Shown here one piece after another: positions 5,719 through 5,888 of a DNA stretch of 5,888 nucleotides (position 1 is the stretch's first letter; every line of letters starts with the position of its first letter). The stretch spans positions 1-5,888 of the forward strand of contig CAQUWW010000171.1 in assembly GCA_948896875.1 (NCBI GenBank), given 5' to 3'. A program made the translations under genes and the position numbers. A model generated the notes under the pieces. It was not told the DNA's origin, did not search any database, and was given only the letters and a program-made list of their open reading frames with translations. Source of the stretch: an uncultured Acetatifactor sp. (GTDB lineage Bacteria; Bacillota; Clostridia; Lachnospirales; Lachnospiraceae).

Positions 5719-5778
5719 CATCTGCAACTTGCTTCATTACATTTCAGAATGAAGTTCGCGTTTAATTCACAACAGATG
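5719..5778. other. Nested inverted repeats upstream of degV
   Basis: GCTTCATT and AATGAAGT (5731-5738 and 5748-5755) form an 8-bp stem including one G-U pair and a 9-base loop. They lie inside a wider pair CATCTG (5719-5724) and CAGATG (5773-5778). No gene is recognised here. This may be the 5' part of the structured segment to its right, a terminator remnant, or a regulatory region. Confidence 0.3.
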
Positions 5779-5785
5779 CAGTCTT

Positions 5786-5888
5786 GTGCAAGGACCTTTA
5801 TGGTCCTGAGGACTAAGTCACGGTTATTGCAACGGCCAACAGGGGACTGTCGCCAAAGTCCAGAATTACTGCAATGGCTGATGGAGGA
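5786..5888 (+). other. Structured RNA-like segment cut by the window edge, possible group II intron 5' end
   Basis: Not a recognised gene. Read on the plus strand it begins GTGCAAGGACC, followed by several stems: AGGACC/GGTCCT (5791-5796 and 5802-5807, 5-base loop); an 11-bp stem with three or four G-U pairs, 5821-5831 with 5870-5880; and inside that GGACT/AGTCC (5844-5848 and 5857-5861). The start resembles the GUGYG 5' end of group II introns, with an immediate hairpin and a TAAGTC segment like domain I, but position 5 is A rather than G, and no intron protein or domain V can be seen. Other structured RNAs, such as one preceding a mobile-element protein gene, are equally possible. The identity depends on sequence outside the window. 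Confidence 0.3.

Noticed and set aside
5718..5886. Open frame of about 56 codons on the minus strand through the right-hand region
   Set aside because: No start with a ribosome site inside the window, a Cys-rich and unfamilial composition, and it overlaps strong inverted repeats; it looks like chance openness.
5786..5888. Known riboswitch, RNase P, tmRNA or T-box
   Set aside because: None of the conserved core sequences I know for these RNAs is present, such as the T-box GGUGG or the tmRNA tag region.
1..5888. CRISPR array, tRNA, rRNA or insertion sequence
   Set aside because: No regularly spaced identical repeats of CRISPR length, no tRNA cloverleaf or GGTTCGA-type arm, and no transposase-like protein in any frame.

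Overview
The window looks like chromosomal DNA from a spore-forming member of the Clostridia, most likely Lachnospiraceae. This is an inference from a complete cotJABC spore-coat operon, the DegV, MATE and two-component protein types, strong AGGAGG-like ribosome sites, and a moderate base composition with no codon usage that stands out by eye. All seven complete genes and the one partial gene lie on the minus strand, so the genes are transcribed from high to low coordinates.

In transcription order: the far right (about 5590-5888) has no recognisable gene. It holds the strong promoter of degV and, from about 5786 to the edge, sequence rich in RNA-like stems. That stretch could be the 5' end of a structured RNA or a group II intron cut off by the window, but it is not identified here. 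Next is degV (4717-5589), a fatty-acid-binding protein gene with its own sigma-A-type promoter and a clear intrinsic terminator (about 4665-4694). The cotJA-cotJB-cotJC operon follows (4586 to 3550). Its cistrons overlap or abut, and a sequence matching the mother-cell sigma-K consensus, and nearly the sigma-E -10, lies just upstream.

Between cotJC and the next gene are about 200 bases containing two inverted repeats, a 14-bp tandem duplication and a good promoter with an extended -10. That promoter should drive a MATE-family efflux pump gene (3349-2042) and probably a GNAT acetyltransferase gene 47 bases further on (1994-1545). The last unit is a two-component system: an OmpR/PhoB-type response regulator (1349-675), then after 2 bases a membrane sensor kinase (672 to the left edge) that is cut within its HAMP region. 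Upstream of the regulator are three copies of a 7-bp motif at exact 11-bp spacing, the layout typical of OmpR-family binding sites, which suggests autoregulation.

Most of the window is ordinary housekeeping and sporulation sequence. The points most worth a second look are the structured right-hand end, the phased repeats before the response regulator, the sporulation promoter of cotJ, and the repeats between cotJC and the MATE gene.
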